64,000 nt of DNA from Paracoccaceae bacterium (GCA_021775315.1 JAJFIC010000012.1:29503-93502), one strand, 5' to 3'; numbered from the stretch's first letter, positions 51,438 through 61,701 are shown. Made by a program: numbers and translations. Notes: generated by a model from the letters alone, not told the origin.

Positions 51438-52082
51438 GTGGCGCAGGTGCCAGCCGTGCAGACGAGGCCGCGAAAATCCGCCGCCACGCGCAAGGGCGAA
51501 ATTGTCTTGGCGGCACTGGCGCTGGCGCGGGAATTTGGCCCTGACCGGGTGACGACGGGCATGATCGCGGAACAATTGGGGCTGACCCAACCGGCGATTT
51601 ACAAACATTTCCCCCGCAAAGAAGATATCTGGCAGGCCGTGGCAGATGCGCTTTGCGCTGAGATTGCGCTGAATGTAGCGACGGCTGAGGGTTCCTTGGG
51701 GGAGGCTGGAAATGACCCGCTGGCGCGGTTACGCTTGCTGGTCGACAGTCATTTGAGGCTTGTCGCGCGCACGCCCGCTTTGCCCGAAATTATGGTGATG
51801 CGTGATCCCAAGGGGGCCTATATTGCCCTTCGCCAGCAATTGCAGGCCAGCATGGCAGGCTTTCGCCATGCGCTGACCGCCAATGTGCGTTCGGCCATAA
51901 AGTCCGGTGCAATTGCGCAAGGTATTGACGCGGAAGACGCGGCGACGCTGATATTCGGGATCATTCAAAGTCTCGTCTTAAGGCTGTTGATTTCCAAAGA
52001 CGCCGAGGCGATGCTGCGGGACGGCAAAAGATTAATGGATTTACAATTGTCAGTTTTTGCGCGAACCGGAGAGAGATTTTGA
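51438..52082 (+). CDS. TetR/AcrR-family repressor
   Basis: The 214-aa protein has a TetR DNA-binding domain (about residues 20-65, MIAEQLGLTQPAIYKHFPRKEDIW) and a helical ligand-binding C-terminus. It starts at a GTG immediately after the membrane-protein stop and precedes the RND adaptor gene by 25 bp. It is expected to repress its own operon through the palindrome at 50947-50972 and to be released by a pump substrate. Confidence 0.92.
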   Translation: MAQVPAVQTRPRKSAATRKGEIVLAALALAREFGPDRVTTGMIAEQLGLTQPAIYKHFPRKEDIWQAVADALCAEIALNVATAEGSLGEAGNDPLARLRLLVDSHLRLVARTPALPEIMVMRDPKGAYIALRQQLQASMAGFRHALTANVRSAIKSGAIAQGIDAEDAATLIFGIIQSLVLRLLISKDAEAMLRDGKRLMDLQLSVFARTGERF

Positions 52083-52107
52083 AACGACTACGAACCGGAG
52101 TGAGCCT

Positions 52108-53502
52108 GTGAAAATCGGTCTGAAACTGGCATATATCACGCTGCCTTTGATTGCGATTGGGGTTGGTGTTCTGGCCTATGTTGTCGCCACGAGCGAGCCA
52201 CCGGCGCGAACGGCTTTGGCGGAACGCACAACCGCGGTTCGGATTATTATCGCGAAAAAACAATCTGTTGTACCGCAGATTTCCGGTTTTGGTCTGGTCA
52301 GCCCAGCGCGGATTTACGAGGCGATTGCCCAGGTCGGTGGTACGGCGGAATTTGTTAATGGGGCGCTGCAAGGCGGCTCGATCCTGCCGGCGGGTACGGT
52401 TCTGGCGCGCTTGTCGCCGACCGATTTCAATCTTGCCATCGCGCAAGCCCGCGCCAATATCCGCGCCGCCGAAGCGCGTTTGGCAGAGCTGGAGGTTTCA
52501 GCCCAGAATCAGGCGGCTGCCTTAGCGATTGAAAAACAGGCACTGGCCCTGAAAGCTAAGGAATTAGAGCGCGCCGAGGTTCTATTTTCCGGTGGCACGC
52601 TGTCGCAAAGCAGCCGGGACAATGCGCGCACGGCCCATCTGGCGCAGCGCCAGAAAGTTCTGGCGGTCGAAAGCTCGTTGGCGTTGGTGCCGACCCAAAA
52701 AGCGGTGCAAACCGAACAGATCGCGGTCTATCAGGCCAATCTGAAAACGGCGACGCTGAACTTGGAGCGCACCGAACTGAAACTGCCCTTTGCGGCCAGA
52801 GTTGCGTCAATCGCGGTTGAGGTCGGGCAGTTTGTGCGGGCGGGCCAGACGATTGCGGTGCTCGACGGCATAAACGCCGCCGAAATTGAGGCGCAGGTTT
52901 CCATCGCTGATCTGCGGGGGCTGTTGCAGTCATCACGACCGGATGCGGCGTCGCTGGGGGCTGATCCGACGCAGATGGCCGAGGTTTTGCACTCGCTCGG
53001 GTTGCGGGCCGATGTCCAATTGCGGCTGGGTGACGAGGTTTTGACATGGGTGGCCGAGGTGGATCGGATAAGCGATACGATTGATCCCAAAACCGGCACG
53101 CTTGGTGTCATCGTGCGGGTCGATACCGCCTATGCCGCCGCTGATCCGGGCGGGCGACCGCCGCTGACCAAAGGCATGTTTGTCAAGGTCAGCCTTTACG
53201 CACCTGCGGCCAGCGGTGTGGTCATTCCGCGTAGTGCATTAAGGGCCGGTAAGGTGTTGATCGCGCAGGATGATAACCGCTTGGCAGAAAAGCCTGTTTC
53301 GCCCTTTCTGGTGCAGGGCGACATCGCGCTGATCACCGAAGGGCTGGAACCCGGCACGCGGATTGTGGCCACCATACCGAACCCCGTTGTGCCCGGCACG
53401 TTGCTGGAGGTGACCGAGGATACCGCCCTGATGGCGCGAATGGCGGCAGAGAGTAGCGGTGAAGAATCGGGTGAAAAATCGGGCGAGGGATCGGGCGAAT
53501 GA
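52108..53502 (+). CDS. RND efflux periplasmic adaptor (HlyD/MFP family)
   Basis: The 464-aa protein has an N-terminal membrane anchor (about residues 7-27), a lipoyl/hairpin core with a coiled-coil at about 130-220 (AEARLAELEVSAQNQAAAL onward) and beta-barrel regions. It links the inner-membrane pump to an outer-membrane channel. The start is a GTG at 52108 with GGAG seven bases upstream. The end consists of repeated SGE units (SGEESGEKSGEGSGE), an unusual hydrophilic tail. No outer-membrane channel gene lies in the window. Confidence 0.88.
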   Translation: MKIGLKLAYITLPLIAIGVGVLAYVVATSEPPARTALAERTTAVRIIIAKKQSVVPQISGFGLVSPARIYEAIAQVGGTAEFVNGALQGGSILPAGTVLARLSPTDFNLAIAQARANIRAAEARLAELEVSAQNQAAALAIEKQALALKAKELERAEVLFSGGTLSQSSRDNARTAHLAQRQKVLAVESSLALVPTQKAVQTEQIAVYQANLKTATLNLERTELKLPFAARVASIAVEVGQFVRAGQTIAVLDGINAAEIEAQVSIADLRGLLQSSRPDAASLGADPTQMAEVLHSLGLRADVQLRLGDEVLTWVAEVDRISDTIDPKTGTLGVIVRVDTAYAAADPGGRPPLTKGMFVKVSLYAPAASGVVIPRSALRAGKVLIAQDDNRLAEKPVSPFLVQGDIALITEGLEPGTRIVATIPNPVVPGTLLEVTEDTALMARMAAESSGEESGEKSGEGSGE

Positions 53503-56500
53503 TCCGGTATTTCGCAGGCCACCCAACGATTGCCAATCTGCTGATGATCCTGTTTCTGGCGGCGGGTCTGTTCGTCGGGCCGACATTGCTGCGCGAAACA
53601 TTTCCGCGTGCCGCCCCCAATCAGGTTGAAATCACCGTGCCTTATCCCGGTGCGCGGCCCGAAGATGTGGAAACCGCGATTTGCGAGCGGGTGGAAAACG
53701 CGCTGGATGCGGTGACGGGGATTGACCGGCAATCCTGTGAAGCCCGTGAAGGTTTGGCGCGTTCCGTTGTCAGAATGCGCGAGGGTGATGATTTCCAGAC
53801 CTTCGTGGCTGACATCAAGTCCGAAATTGATGCCATCACTGATTTCCCGGATCGGGCTGAACTGCCGCGGATCAAAGCGCTGGGACAGATTGACTTTGTC
53901 GCCTCTGTGGCCATTACCGGCCCGCAATCGCGGCCTGATCTGAAAGATTACGCCGAAGAAATCCGCACCCGGATGCTGCGCTGGGGCGGGATCCCCAAGG
54001 TTGACATCAGGGGGTTTTCGACCCGCGAATTCCAGATCGGCCTGAAACCGGATGCCTTGCAGCAATTTGGCATCTCGGTTTCCGATGTGGCCCGCGTGGT
54101 TGCGTCTGGCAGTCTGGATATGCCGACCGGCAGTATTGAGACCACCAGTGAAACCCTGTTGATACGGGTGGATGAGGAACGCCGTGATGTGCCCGATCTG
54201 GCGGCTTTGGTGGTGCGATCCTCGGCCAATGGCGGTCAGGTTCGGCTGGGGGATATCGCCGATATTACCGAACGTTTCGTTGATGAAACCAACGTCGTGC
54301 AGTTTGACGGTCGCCCCGCGGCGGTGCTGGATGTCAACAAAACACGGGCCGAAGATGCGCTGACCATTGTGGACGCGCTAAAGGCATTTCTTGAGGCTGA
54401 ACGAGAGCAGGCGCCGCCGGGTGTCATTATGGAAATCACGGCTGACGCGGCCTCGGTCGTGCGGGATCGTCTGACTTTGGTGGTGGTGAACGGCCTGCAA
54501 GGTCTGGGTCTGGTGTTTCTGGTCCTGTGGCTGTTCTTTGGTTTTAGGTTTTCGTTTTGGGTCGCGATGGGGCTGCCTGTGTCGTTCATGGGTGGCGTGG
54601 CGCTGATGGGGTTTGTTGGTTATTCGCTGAACCTGATGACGACGCTTGGCCTGTTGATCGTGATTGGCCTGCTGATGGATGATGCGATTGTGATTGCGGA
54701 AAACATCGCGAGGCTGCGCGAAAAAGGCCGCAGCGCGCTTGATGCCGCTGTTGAAGGGGCGGCGCAGGTTTTCCCCAATGTGTTGGCCTCGTTCGGGACG
54801 ACGGCGATGATTTTCGGCTCGCTTGCATTTCTATCGGGCGATCTGGGCGCGGTGTTGCGCGTGGTGCCAGTGGTCATGCTGTTTGTGCTGTCAGTATCGC
54901 TGATCGAGGCGTTCCTGATCCTGCCGCATCACCTTATGCACGCGCTGGAAGCCCCGATAAAAAAAGACGGCGTGCGGGCACGGGTTGAGGCCGCTGTCAG
55001 TTGGAGCCGCGAACGGTTGGTCGGCCCACTGGTCGATCTGGCCATTCGCTGGCGCTATGCCACAACGGGGATAAGTTTCGCGGTGCTGCTGATATCCGTC
55101 AGCATGATCGCCGGGGGGTATTTGAAATTCACCGCCTTTCCCGAACTTGACGGTGATACGATTGTGGCGCGGGTTTTGCTGCCCCAAGGCACGCCCTTGG
55201 CGCGCACGGAACAGATTGTCGCCCGGCTTGAAAATGGCCTGACCGAGGTCAACGCCGATCTGTCACCGAAACAACCGGGTGGCGCGCGTCTGATCCGGCA
55301 TGTGTCGGTGTTTTATGGCCTGAACCGGGATTCGTTTGAAAGCGGGGCGCATGTGGCGACGGTCAGCGTGGATTTGCTGCCATCGGCCGAACGCAACGTC
55401 CGGCCTGACGCCATCATGGAACACTGGCGCAACGCGGTGGGTTTGGTGCCTGACGTTCTGAGCCTGAAATACGCGGAATCGACCATTGGCCCGGCTGGGA
55501 TCGCGATTGATCTGCGGCTGAAAGGCGATGATCTGGTGGCGTTAAAAAGCGCCTCGGTCGAATTGCAGGACTGGATCTGGCAATATGCGGGTGTTACGTC
55601 AGTTCTGGACGATCTGCGCCCCGGCAAGCGGGAAATGCGCATTAAGCTGACCGAGGCCGCAGGGCCGATGGGCATCACCGCCGCGATGGTAGCAGATCAG
55701 TTGCGCGCCGCCTATTTTGGCACCACGATCAGCGAAATGCAGGTTAATGGTCGCCTGTTGGAAGTCACCGCGCAGATCAGCGATCTTGAACAGGCCAGCC
55801 ACCGGGTATTTGACGAATTTATCATCACCCGGCCTGATGGGTCTTTTGTGCCGCTTAGCGTTGTGGCGAAGGTCAATATCGGTCAGGGATACAGCCGGAT
55901 CAACCGGGAAAACGGGGTGCGGACGGTGACGGTTCAGGGTTCGATTGACACCAGAACCGCCAACGCCAATGCCATTGTCAGCGACATCAAGGCCCGGTTT
56001 GTGCCCGACCTGCTGGCGCGGTATCCGGGGGTTGATCTGGATGTCGAGGGGCAGAATGCCGAGGCTGGAAAGACCCAGAAATCCATGTTGAAAGGCTTTC
56101 TTATTGGGTTGATCGGGGTGTTTTTGCTGCTGAGTTTTCTGTTTCGGTCCTATATCGAACCGATCATCGTTATGCTGGTTATTCCGCTGTCATTGGCGGG
56201 CTCGATCTTTGGTCACATGGCGATGGGGTTGAATTTTTCGATGCCAAGTATGCTTGGTTTTGTGGCGCTGGCCGGGGTCGTGGTCAATAATTCGATCCTG
56301 TTGGTGGATTTTGTCAAACACGAACATCAGAACGCGAGTTCTATGGAGCAGGCGGCCTCGCAAGCGGCGCGGGCGCGGTTTCGTGCGATTTTCCTGACCT
56401 CGGTCACCACCACGGCGGGCTTGTTGCCGATCCTGACGGAAACCAGTCTGCAAGCACAGATTTTGATCCCGCTGGTTGCCTCGCTGGTGTTCGGTCTGAT

Positions 56501-56621
56501 TACCGCCAGTTTGATTGTGCTGTTTGTATTGCCGGCAATTTACGTGATCCTGTCGGATCTTGGGTTAAGCACGTTGAACCGGGATGAAGCGCCGAAAGAA
56601 GTTAAACCTGAGCCTGCGTAA
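53499..56621 (+). CDS. RND efflux transporter permease (AcrB/MexB-like)
   Basis: The 1040-aa protein is a full-length RND pump: twelve helices, two large periplasmic loops and the proton-relay pair in GLLMDDAIVIAENI of helix 4. FLFRSYIEPIIVMLVIPLSLAG near residue 880 and the GVVVNNSILLVDFV segment mark the second repeat. It is driven by the proton gradient. Its ATG overlaps the adaptor stop (ATGA). Substrate unknown; likely a toxic organic compound. Confidence 0.95.
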   Translation: MIRYFAGHPTIANLLMILFLAAGLFVGPTLLRETFPRAAPNQVEITVPYPGARPEDVETAICERVENALDAVTGIDRQSCEAREGLARSVVRMREGDDFQTFVADIKSEIDAITDFPDRAELPRIKALGQIDFVASVAITGPQSRPDLKDYAEEIRTRMLRWGGIPKVDIRGFSTREFQIGLKPDALQQFGISVSDVARVVASGSLDMPTGSIETTSETLLIRVDEERRDVPDLAALVVRSSANGGQVRLGDIADITERFVDETNVVQFDGRPAAVLDVNKTRAEDALTIVDALKAFLEAEREQAPPGVIMEITADAASVVRDRLTLVVVNGLQGLGLVFLVLWLFFGFRFSFWVAMGLPVSFMGGVALMGFVGYSLNLMTTLGLLIVIGLLMDDAIVIAENIARLREKGRSALDAAVEGAAQVFPNVLASFGTTAMIFGSLAFLSGDLGAVLRVVPVVMLFVLSVSLIEAFLILPHHLMHALEAPIKKDGVRARVEAAVSWSRERLVGPLVDLAIRWRYATTGISFAVLLISVSMIAGGYLKFTAFPELDGDTIVARVLLPQGTPLARTEQIVARLENGLTEVNADLSPKQPGGARLIRHVSVFYGLNRDSFESGAHVATVSVDLLPSAERNVRPDAIMEHWRNAVGLVPDVLSLKYAESTIGPAGIAIDLRLKGDDLVALKSASVELQDWIWQYAGVTSVLDDLRPGKREMRIKLTEAAGPMGITAAMVADQLRAAYFGTTISEMQVNGRLLEVTAQISDLEQASHRVFDEFIITRPDGSFVPLSVVAKVNIGQGYSRINRENGVRTVTVQGSIDTRTANANAIVSDIKARFVPDLLARYPGVDLDVEGQNAEAGKTQKSMLKGFLIGLIGVFLLLSFLFRSYIEPIIVMLVIPLSLAGSIFGHMAMGLNFSMPSMLGFVALAGVVVNNSILLVDFVKHEHQNASSMEQAASQAARARFRAIFLTSVTTTAGLLPILTETSLQAQILIPLVASLVFGLITASLIVLFVLPAIYVILSDLGLSTLNRDEAPKEVKPEPA

Positions 56622-56629
56622 ATGGGGGC

Positions 56630-57832
56630 TTAGGCATCGCGCCAAATGACAAATAGCAACCAGCCGAGCAGAACAAGGCACACGCCGCCGCCAAGACCAA
56701 GGGCCAGACCGAACCCGATCTGATCGGCCAGACTGCCCAAAACAACGGCCCCCGCTGCCGAAGCCCCGATGCCAAGCATGACCCAGATGCTCATCACCCG
56801 GCCACGGAAATCATCGTCGAGACCAAGCTGGATCGCGGTTTGCATCGAAATGGCGGTCAGCGACGTGGTGAACCCGAGGATGGCAATCAGCACCAGCGTT
56901 AATTCCCATGACGTCGACTGCCCGACCACAGGCACCAATGCGACGCCGATGACCGCGCTGATCAAAGCCGGAAGCGGTAAGCGCCCGACGATCTGACTGG
57001 GCAGGAAAGCTTTGCCAACACCGGCAAGCAATGCGCCAAACCCCGCGGCCGAGGTCAACAGGCCAAGCCCGGAAGCACCCTTGTCAAACACGCCATCTGC
57101 CAGCACCGGCAGAATTTCAAGCACACCCCGGATGACGAAAGCAAAGGCTGCGGTGATTAAAATGGCGCGCCGGGTCAGATCATGGTGCCGCACATATCGA
57201 ATGCCAGCGGCCATGGCTTGCATGAACGGCTCAACCGGTCCGGGGCGATGGCTGCGTGGCCGTGGTTTGAGAAAGGAAATGGCAAAAATGAACGGCAGAT
57301 ACAAAAAACTTTGCACCAGCAGCGATGGCCCAACCCCCCAAACAGCGATCATCCAACCGCCGATGGCGGGGCCGGTTAGCCGTGCCAGATTGAAATTGAT
57401 CGCCCCCAAGGTAATGACTGATGCCACCGCTTTTTGATCGACCAGACGCGGTGCCAGCGACATTCGGATCGGGTTGTAAGCGGATGATACGATGCCGGAA
57501 AGCCCGGAAAACACCGCCAGCAGGGCAGGTGTCAGCAGGTTTTGCGCATAGGTGGCGAACAGCACGAAGGCCAGCAACAGCAACACGACCTGCGTCGCCA
57601 TAGCCGCCCGTTTGACCCTGATGCGATCGACCAGCACGCCAAAAAACGGGCCGGTAACGATCGAGGGCGCGTAGCTGACAAAAGCGATTAGCCCGACAAA
57701 ACTGGCCGAGGCGGTCATATCCCAGGCGATCCAGCCGATGGTGACGCGCTGCATCCACAATCCGTTCAAAGCGAAAAGATTGCCTGCAACATAGCGGCGG
57801 TATTGGCGAAACCTGAAGGCGTCAAAATTCAT
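56630..57832 (-). CDS. MFS transporter (enterobactin-exporter-like)
   Basis: The 400-aa protein has twelve membrane helices and the MFS loop motif FGVLVDRIRVKRAA between helices 2 and 3. The sequence is close to the MFS_3/EntS-type group of exporters with uncertain substrates. It is convergent with the RND gene, 8 bp away, and divergent from a small membrane-protein gene. Confidence 0.9.
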   Translation of the reverse strand: MNFDAFRFRQYRRYVAGNLFALNGLWMQRVTIGWIAWDMTASASFVGLIAFVSYAPSIVTGPFFGVLVDRIRVKRAAMATQVVLLLLAFVLFATYAQNLLTPALLAVFSGLSGIVSSAYNPIRMSLAPRLVDQKAVASVITLGAINFNLARLTGPAIGGWMIAVWGVGPSLLVQSFLYLPFIFAISFLKPRPRSHRPGPVEPFMQAMAAGIRYVRHHDLTRRAILITAAFAFVIRGVLEILPVLADGVFDKGASGLGLLTSAAGFGALLAGVGKAFLPSQIVGRLPLPALISAVIGVALVPVVGQSTSWELTLVLIAILGFTTSLTAISMQTAIQLGLDDDFRGRVMSIWVMLGIGASAAGAVVLGSLADQIGFGLALGLGGGVCLVLLGWLLFVIWRDA

Positions 57833-57984
57833 ATGCCGAAGCTACATTTTATAAGCGGCGATGGAACCCCTGAACGACATTGGACCTGCCACGTTTCGCC
57901 GCTTTGCAAATCTGGTGCCGGTTGGCTAAGATTTAGAGGACAGGACGTAGGATGGAACGAGTGACGTAGTTGAAAGGAAAAGCG

Positions 57985-58272
57985 ATGCGCTTTTTTATTG
58001 GAATGGTTCTGGCGTTGGGGTTTATCGGCGCAGGCGTTTTCCCGGTTGTCGGTGGGTTTTCCATGATCGAACGCGGTGTGACCGGTGATGATATTTACGC
58101 CGCGTTCATCATTGGCGGTGTTTTGATCTTTGTGGGCCTTCTGATCATGTGGATGGTCATCAAATCGCGCAAGAAACGCAGCGCTATTGATCCTGCGGAA
58201 CTGACGGCCACCCTGACGGGGATCGCTGTTGGGTCTGGTTATGGCGAAGATTTCAGCGACGATTTCGACTAA
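57985..58272 (+). CDS. Small two-helix membrane protein
   Basis: The 95-aa protein has two hydrophobic segments (residues 3-25 and 39-62) and an acidic C-terminus (GYGEDFSDDFD). The start at 57985 has AAGGA upstream. No family was recognised. Confidence 0.7.
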   Translation: MRFFIGMVLALGFIGAGVFPVVGGFSMIERGVTGDDIYAAFIIGGVLIFVGLLIMWMVIKSRKKRSAIDPAELTATLTGIAVGSGYGEDFSDDFD

Positions 58273-58295
58273 CAGGCAGGCATTTGAACCCGCTG

Positions 58296-59690
58296 TCAGG
58301 CGGGATCAGTGGCGGTGATGGGCGGGCCTGCGGCCTCGATCACCTCACCTGCCGCCAGCAGAATGTCTTCGCGGTAGCGTCCGGCGATAAGCTGCACGCC
58401 AAGCGGGGTTTTGCCGCTGTATCCCGTGGCAACGCTTAGGCCCGGCAGCCCCAGCGCTGGCAGGGCCAACTGGGTTAGCTGGGCTTGCATGATCGCCTCA
58501 AATCCGGCCTCTGATTGCACGTCTTGTTGCTGGGCAAAGGGCAGAGTGCCTGAAACCGGGCAGATCACCACTGGGTATTTCTGGGTGAATTCCTGCCATT
58601 GGCGCACCAATGTGGCGCGGTTTTGCAAGGCATCAAGCAGACCGTTTATATCAACCGAGGCTGATCGCTTTGCCATTTGTTGAAACACAAACCGCGCGTC
58701 TGCCTCGTTTTCGCGGTCAATCAGTTCTGCCGCGCCATAGCGCATTTCGGCCATCCACAATTGCGCGTTTATGTCTGCCGCCGGGCGCATGGGCGGGGCG
58801 TCAATTTCATCAACCTGCCAACCCGCCGCTTGCAACCGCGCCGCCGCGTCGCGCAGGGTGGCCTTTATTTCAGGCACCACATCCATGCCATCGGGTGTCA
58901 GGCACAGGGCCGCGCGTTTGGGATATGCACCGCCTTCCAGCGGGGCAGGCACCCACCACGGATCGCGTGCGTCTTCGGCTGCCAGTGCCGCCAATGATAT
59001 CCGAATATCTGAAATGCTGCGGGCAATCGGGCCTGAAACAGCCATGATCTGTCCGCCGATATGCCGTTCAGCGCCCGAGGCGTTATAGGCGGGGATGCGG
59101 CCAAGCGTCGGGCGCAGGCCGTGCAGCCCGCAGGCATAGGCCGGGTAGCGGATTGAGCCGCCGATATCCGTGCCGTGGCCGATGGCGCAGATGCCGCTGG
59201 CCACGGCAGACGCTGCCCCACCGGATGAGCCGCCGGGCGTCAGGGTTTTGTCGCGCGGGTTCAGGGTCTGGCCATGCAGATCGTTCTTGGTGAACCAGCG
59301 CAGCGAAAAGGCCGGCGTGTTCGTGCGCCCGACAATGACGGCGCCCGCTTTGACTATGTTGGACACAACCGGGCTGTCGGTTTCGGCAATCAGGTCTTTT
59401 TGCAGCTTTAAACCGTTCGTCGTGGCGTGGCCGACCTGATCGACATTCACCTTGATCGTTACGGGCACACCGCATAACGGCCCCGGATCCTGACCCTCAG
59501 CGATTTGGGCGTCAACCTTTTGTGCCGCTGTAAGGGCTGCATCGGGAAATTCCTGCACCACAGCGTTCAGCGCCGGGTTGACCTGTTCAAGCCGGGCAAG
59601 ATGCGCCTTAGTCACCTCAACGGCAGAAAGCTTGCCTGAGCGGACGGATGCGGCGATTTCGGTGGCTGAAAGTTGCCAGATTTGACCCAT
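58296..59690 (-). CDS. Amidase-signature family amidase
   Basis: The 464-aa enzyme has the amidase Ser-cisSer-Lys triad: Lys80 (GVPVTIKVNVD), Ser155 ([10 protein letters not shown]) and Ser179 (GTDIGGSIRYPA). It is shorter and more divergent than the GatA in this window and not linked to gatB or gatC, so it is a catabolic amidase rather than a tRNA enzyme. GGAG precedes the ATG. Substrate unknown. Confidence 0.9.
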   Translation of the reverse strand: MGQIWQLSATEIAASVRSGKLSAVEVTKAHLARLEQVNPALNAVVQEFPDAALTAAQKVDAQIAEGQDPGPLCGVPVTIKVNVDQVGHATTNGLKLQKDLIAETDSPVVSNIVKAGAVIVGRTNTPAFSLRWFTKNDLHGQTLNPRDKTLTPGGSSGGAASAVASGICAIGHGTDIGGSIRYPAYACGLHGLRPTLGRIPAYNASGAERHIGGQIMAVSGPIARSISDIRISLAALAAEDARDPWWVPAPLEGGAYPKRAALCLTPDGMDVVPEIKATLRDAAARLQAAGWQVDEIDAPPMRPAADINAQLWMAEMRYGAAELIDRENEADARFVFQQMAKRSASVDINGLLDALQNRATLVRQWQEFTQKYPVVICPVSGTLPFAQQQDVQSEAGFEAIMQAQLTQLALPALGLPGLSVATGYSGKTPLGVQLIAGRYREDILLAAGEVIEAAGPPITATDPA

Positions 59691-59808
59691 GGAAGGCTCC
59701 TTTTGCTGAAAGACTTCGGCTTGCGCGCGGCCTTGGGTGATTGAACACTAATTCGGCGTAATTTCACAACCTAAATTGCCAGACTGTGTGAAACCCAGCG
59801 CATTTTCG

Positions 59809-60690
59809 TCAGGATGCTTTTTGCCGACGCCCGACGACAAACACGTTGCCGACAAGGATCACGACGACGCCCAGAACTTTTACTGGCGTCCAGACAAAGC
59901 CTTCAAACATCCAGGAAATCATCAAGGCCCAGATCGGGAAAACGATCATCGCATAGGCGGCCTTGTCGGCTCCGACGCGGCCTAAAAGGGTCAGATAGCT
60001 CCAGAACGCGATGATCGAGCCGAAGACCACAAGAAAGAACAGGCTGGACAGGAACGGCAGCGTCAAAGGCAGGCGCATCGGGTCGTCAAACAGCAGCACG
60101 ACCACAAACAAGGTCAGCGCGCCATAGGTCATGCCCCAACCGTTCGAGCCGGTGACCGAAACCCCCTGTCGTTGCAGGATTTTCGACATCATATTGCCAA
60201 GCGAGGCAAGGTAAGTGGCAAGGACGCAAATCCCGATTGCGGTCAGTTGGCCTTGGCCCTTAAGGGCGTTGATATCCTCGGCGAAAACGAAAGCGATGCC
60301 AAGCAGGCCGACGGTCGCGCCAATCACGGTGCTGCGTTCCGGACGTTCGCCGAATAACAGCGCGTTATTTGCGATGTTCATGGTGATAATCAGCGAGAAT
60401 ATTACCGCGATCAACCCGGTCGTCAGACCCATCCCAGTGGCAGTATAAAACAGCACATAATTCCAGCAAAACAGGAAGGACCCGAGCAGGAAAAACAGCC
60501 CATGCGTGCGCAGGGAATGGCGGTTGCGGCTGCGCATGGCGCTGATGATGCCTTGCAATAACAACCCGGCAATCGCGTAGCGAAAAAACACCGATTGCAG
60601 CGCGCTGACCTCGTCGACCTGATATTTCGCCAATATCCAAGTGGAGCCCCAAATGGTGATGGTCAGCAGATAAAGTCCAAGGTTGTACAT
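59809..60690 (-). CDS. DMT-family (EamA) transporter
   Basis: The 293-aa protein has ten hydrophobic helices in two EamA repeats, with the typical start LYLLTITIWGSTWILAKYQV and Ser/Trp-rich repeat ends. It is an inner-membrane drug/metabolite transporter or amino-acid exporter. The start at 60690 has AAAGG upstream, 8 bases away; an upstream frame to 60756 is not conserved. It lies between an amidase and a dehalogenase-like gene, all on the minus strand, but gaps over 100 bp argue against one operon. Confidence 0.9.
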   Translation of the reverse strand: MYNLGLYLLTITIWGSTWILAKYQVDEVSALQSVFFRYAIAGLLLQGIISAMRSRNRHSLRTHGLFFLLGSFLFCWNYVLFYTATGMGLTTGLIAVIFSLIITMNIANNALLFGERPERSTVIGATVGLLGIAFVFAEDINALKGQGQLTAIGICVLATYLASLGNMMSKILQRQGVSVTGSNGWGMTYGALTLFVVVLLFDDPMRLPLTLPFLSSLFFLVVFGSIIAFWSYLTLLGRVGADKAAYAMIVFPIWALMISWMFEGFVWTPVKVLGVVVILVGNVFVVGRRQKAS

Positions 60691-60801
60691 AGGCGGCCTT
60701 TCACGCCGACGGGGCGTATGCGCCCGGTATTGCAGCGCGTTAAGGCCACAGGCCAATCACCATTGCCGGGAAATGACAAGCGTGAAACGGCTTGGTGCCG
60801 C

Positions 60802-61674
60802 TTAATCGGATAAAAATGCTGTTAGGGCAGACAGGGTTTCGGCGGGGGCCTCTTCCGGCAAGTAGTGGCCGCCGGGGACGGCATGGCCGCTTACATGTTT
60901 TGCCACGCGCCGCCAAGTTTCCAGCACGTCATAGGTCTGCCCGACAAAACCGTCCTGCCCCCACAGCGCCAAAAGCGGCATCTCTAACAACTGGCCGTCG
61001 TCAGCCGCATCATGTTCAAGGTCGATGCTGGCTGCGGCGCGGTAATCTTCGCAACTGGCGTGGATGGTTTCGGGGTTGGAAAAACACCGCTGATATTCAG
61101 CGAAAGCTTCTGGCGTGATTGCCCCGTCGGTTTTGCCCCAAGCCTTGATTTTCGTCTCAAGATAATAACGCGGGTCGGCACCGATAAGGCGTTCTGGCAA
61201 ATCAAACGGTTGAATCAGGAAGAACCAGTGGTAATAGGCGGTGGCAAATTCCATGTCGGATGCAGCGTACATCGCGGCGGTGGGTGCAATGTCGAGCACC
61301 GCCAGCTTTTGCACACGCTCGGGATGGTCGCGCGCCAGTCGATGCGCGACGCGGCCACCGCGATCATGGCCGACAAGGTTGAAGCGATCAAAACCAAGGG
61401 TTGCCATCACCTCGACCTGATCCGCGGACATGCGGCGTTTGGAATAGGGCGCGTGGTTTTCGTCTGACGGTGGTTTGGAGCTGTCGCCATAGCCGCGCAA
61501 ATCTGGCGCGATCACGGTGAAATGCTGCGCCAGCGCAGGTGCGATTTTGTGCCAGATGACGTGGGTTTGCGGGTACCCGTGCAGCAATAATAGCGGAGGG
61601 CCGCTGCCCGCCATTTTAAGGTTGATTGTGACCTCGCTGGTGGTGATTTGCTGGCTTTTGAACCCTTCAAACAT
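60802..61674 (-). CDS. Fluoroacetate/haloacetate dehalogenase-like hydrolase
   Basis: The 290-aa alpha/beta hydrolase has Asp104 as nucleophile in GHDRGGR with Arg105 and Arg108, the halide-pocket pair His149-Trp150 in YHWFFLIQP, Tyr211, Asp128 and His270. This set matches the catalytic and fluoride-binding residues described for fluoroacetate dehalogenase from Rhodopseudomonas palustris. It should hydrolyse haloacetates to glycolate. GAGGA lies before the ATG. The next gene is another hydrolase 28 bp upstream. Confidence 0.85.
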   Translation of the reverse strand: MFEGFKSQQITTSEVTINLKMAGSGPPLLLLHGYPQTHVIWHKIAPALAQHFTVIAPDLRGYGDSSKPPSDENHAPYSKRRMSADQVEVMATLGFDRFNLVGHDRGGRVAHRLARDHPERVQKLAVLDIAPTAAMYAASDMEFATAYYHWFFLIQPFDLPERLIGADPRYYLETKIKAWGKTDGAITPEAFAEYQRCFSNPETIHASCEDYRAAASIDLEHDAADDGQLLEMPLLALWGQDGFVGQTYDVLETWRRVAKHVSGHAVPGGHYLPEEAPAETLSALTAFLSD

Positions 61675-61701
61675 TTTGATCCTCGCTGTTTTTGGCGTAT
61701 T

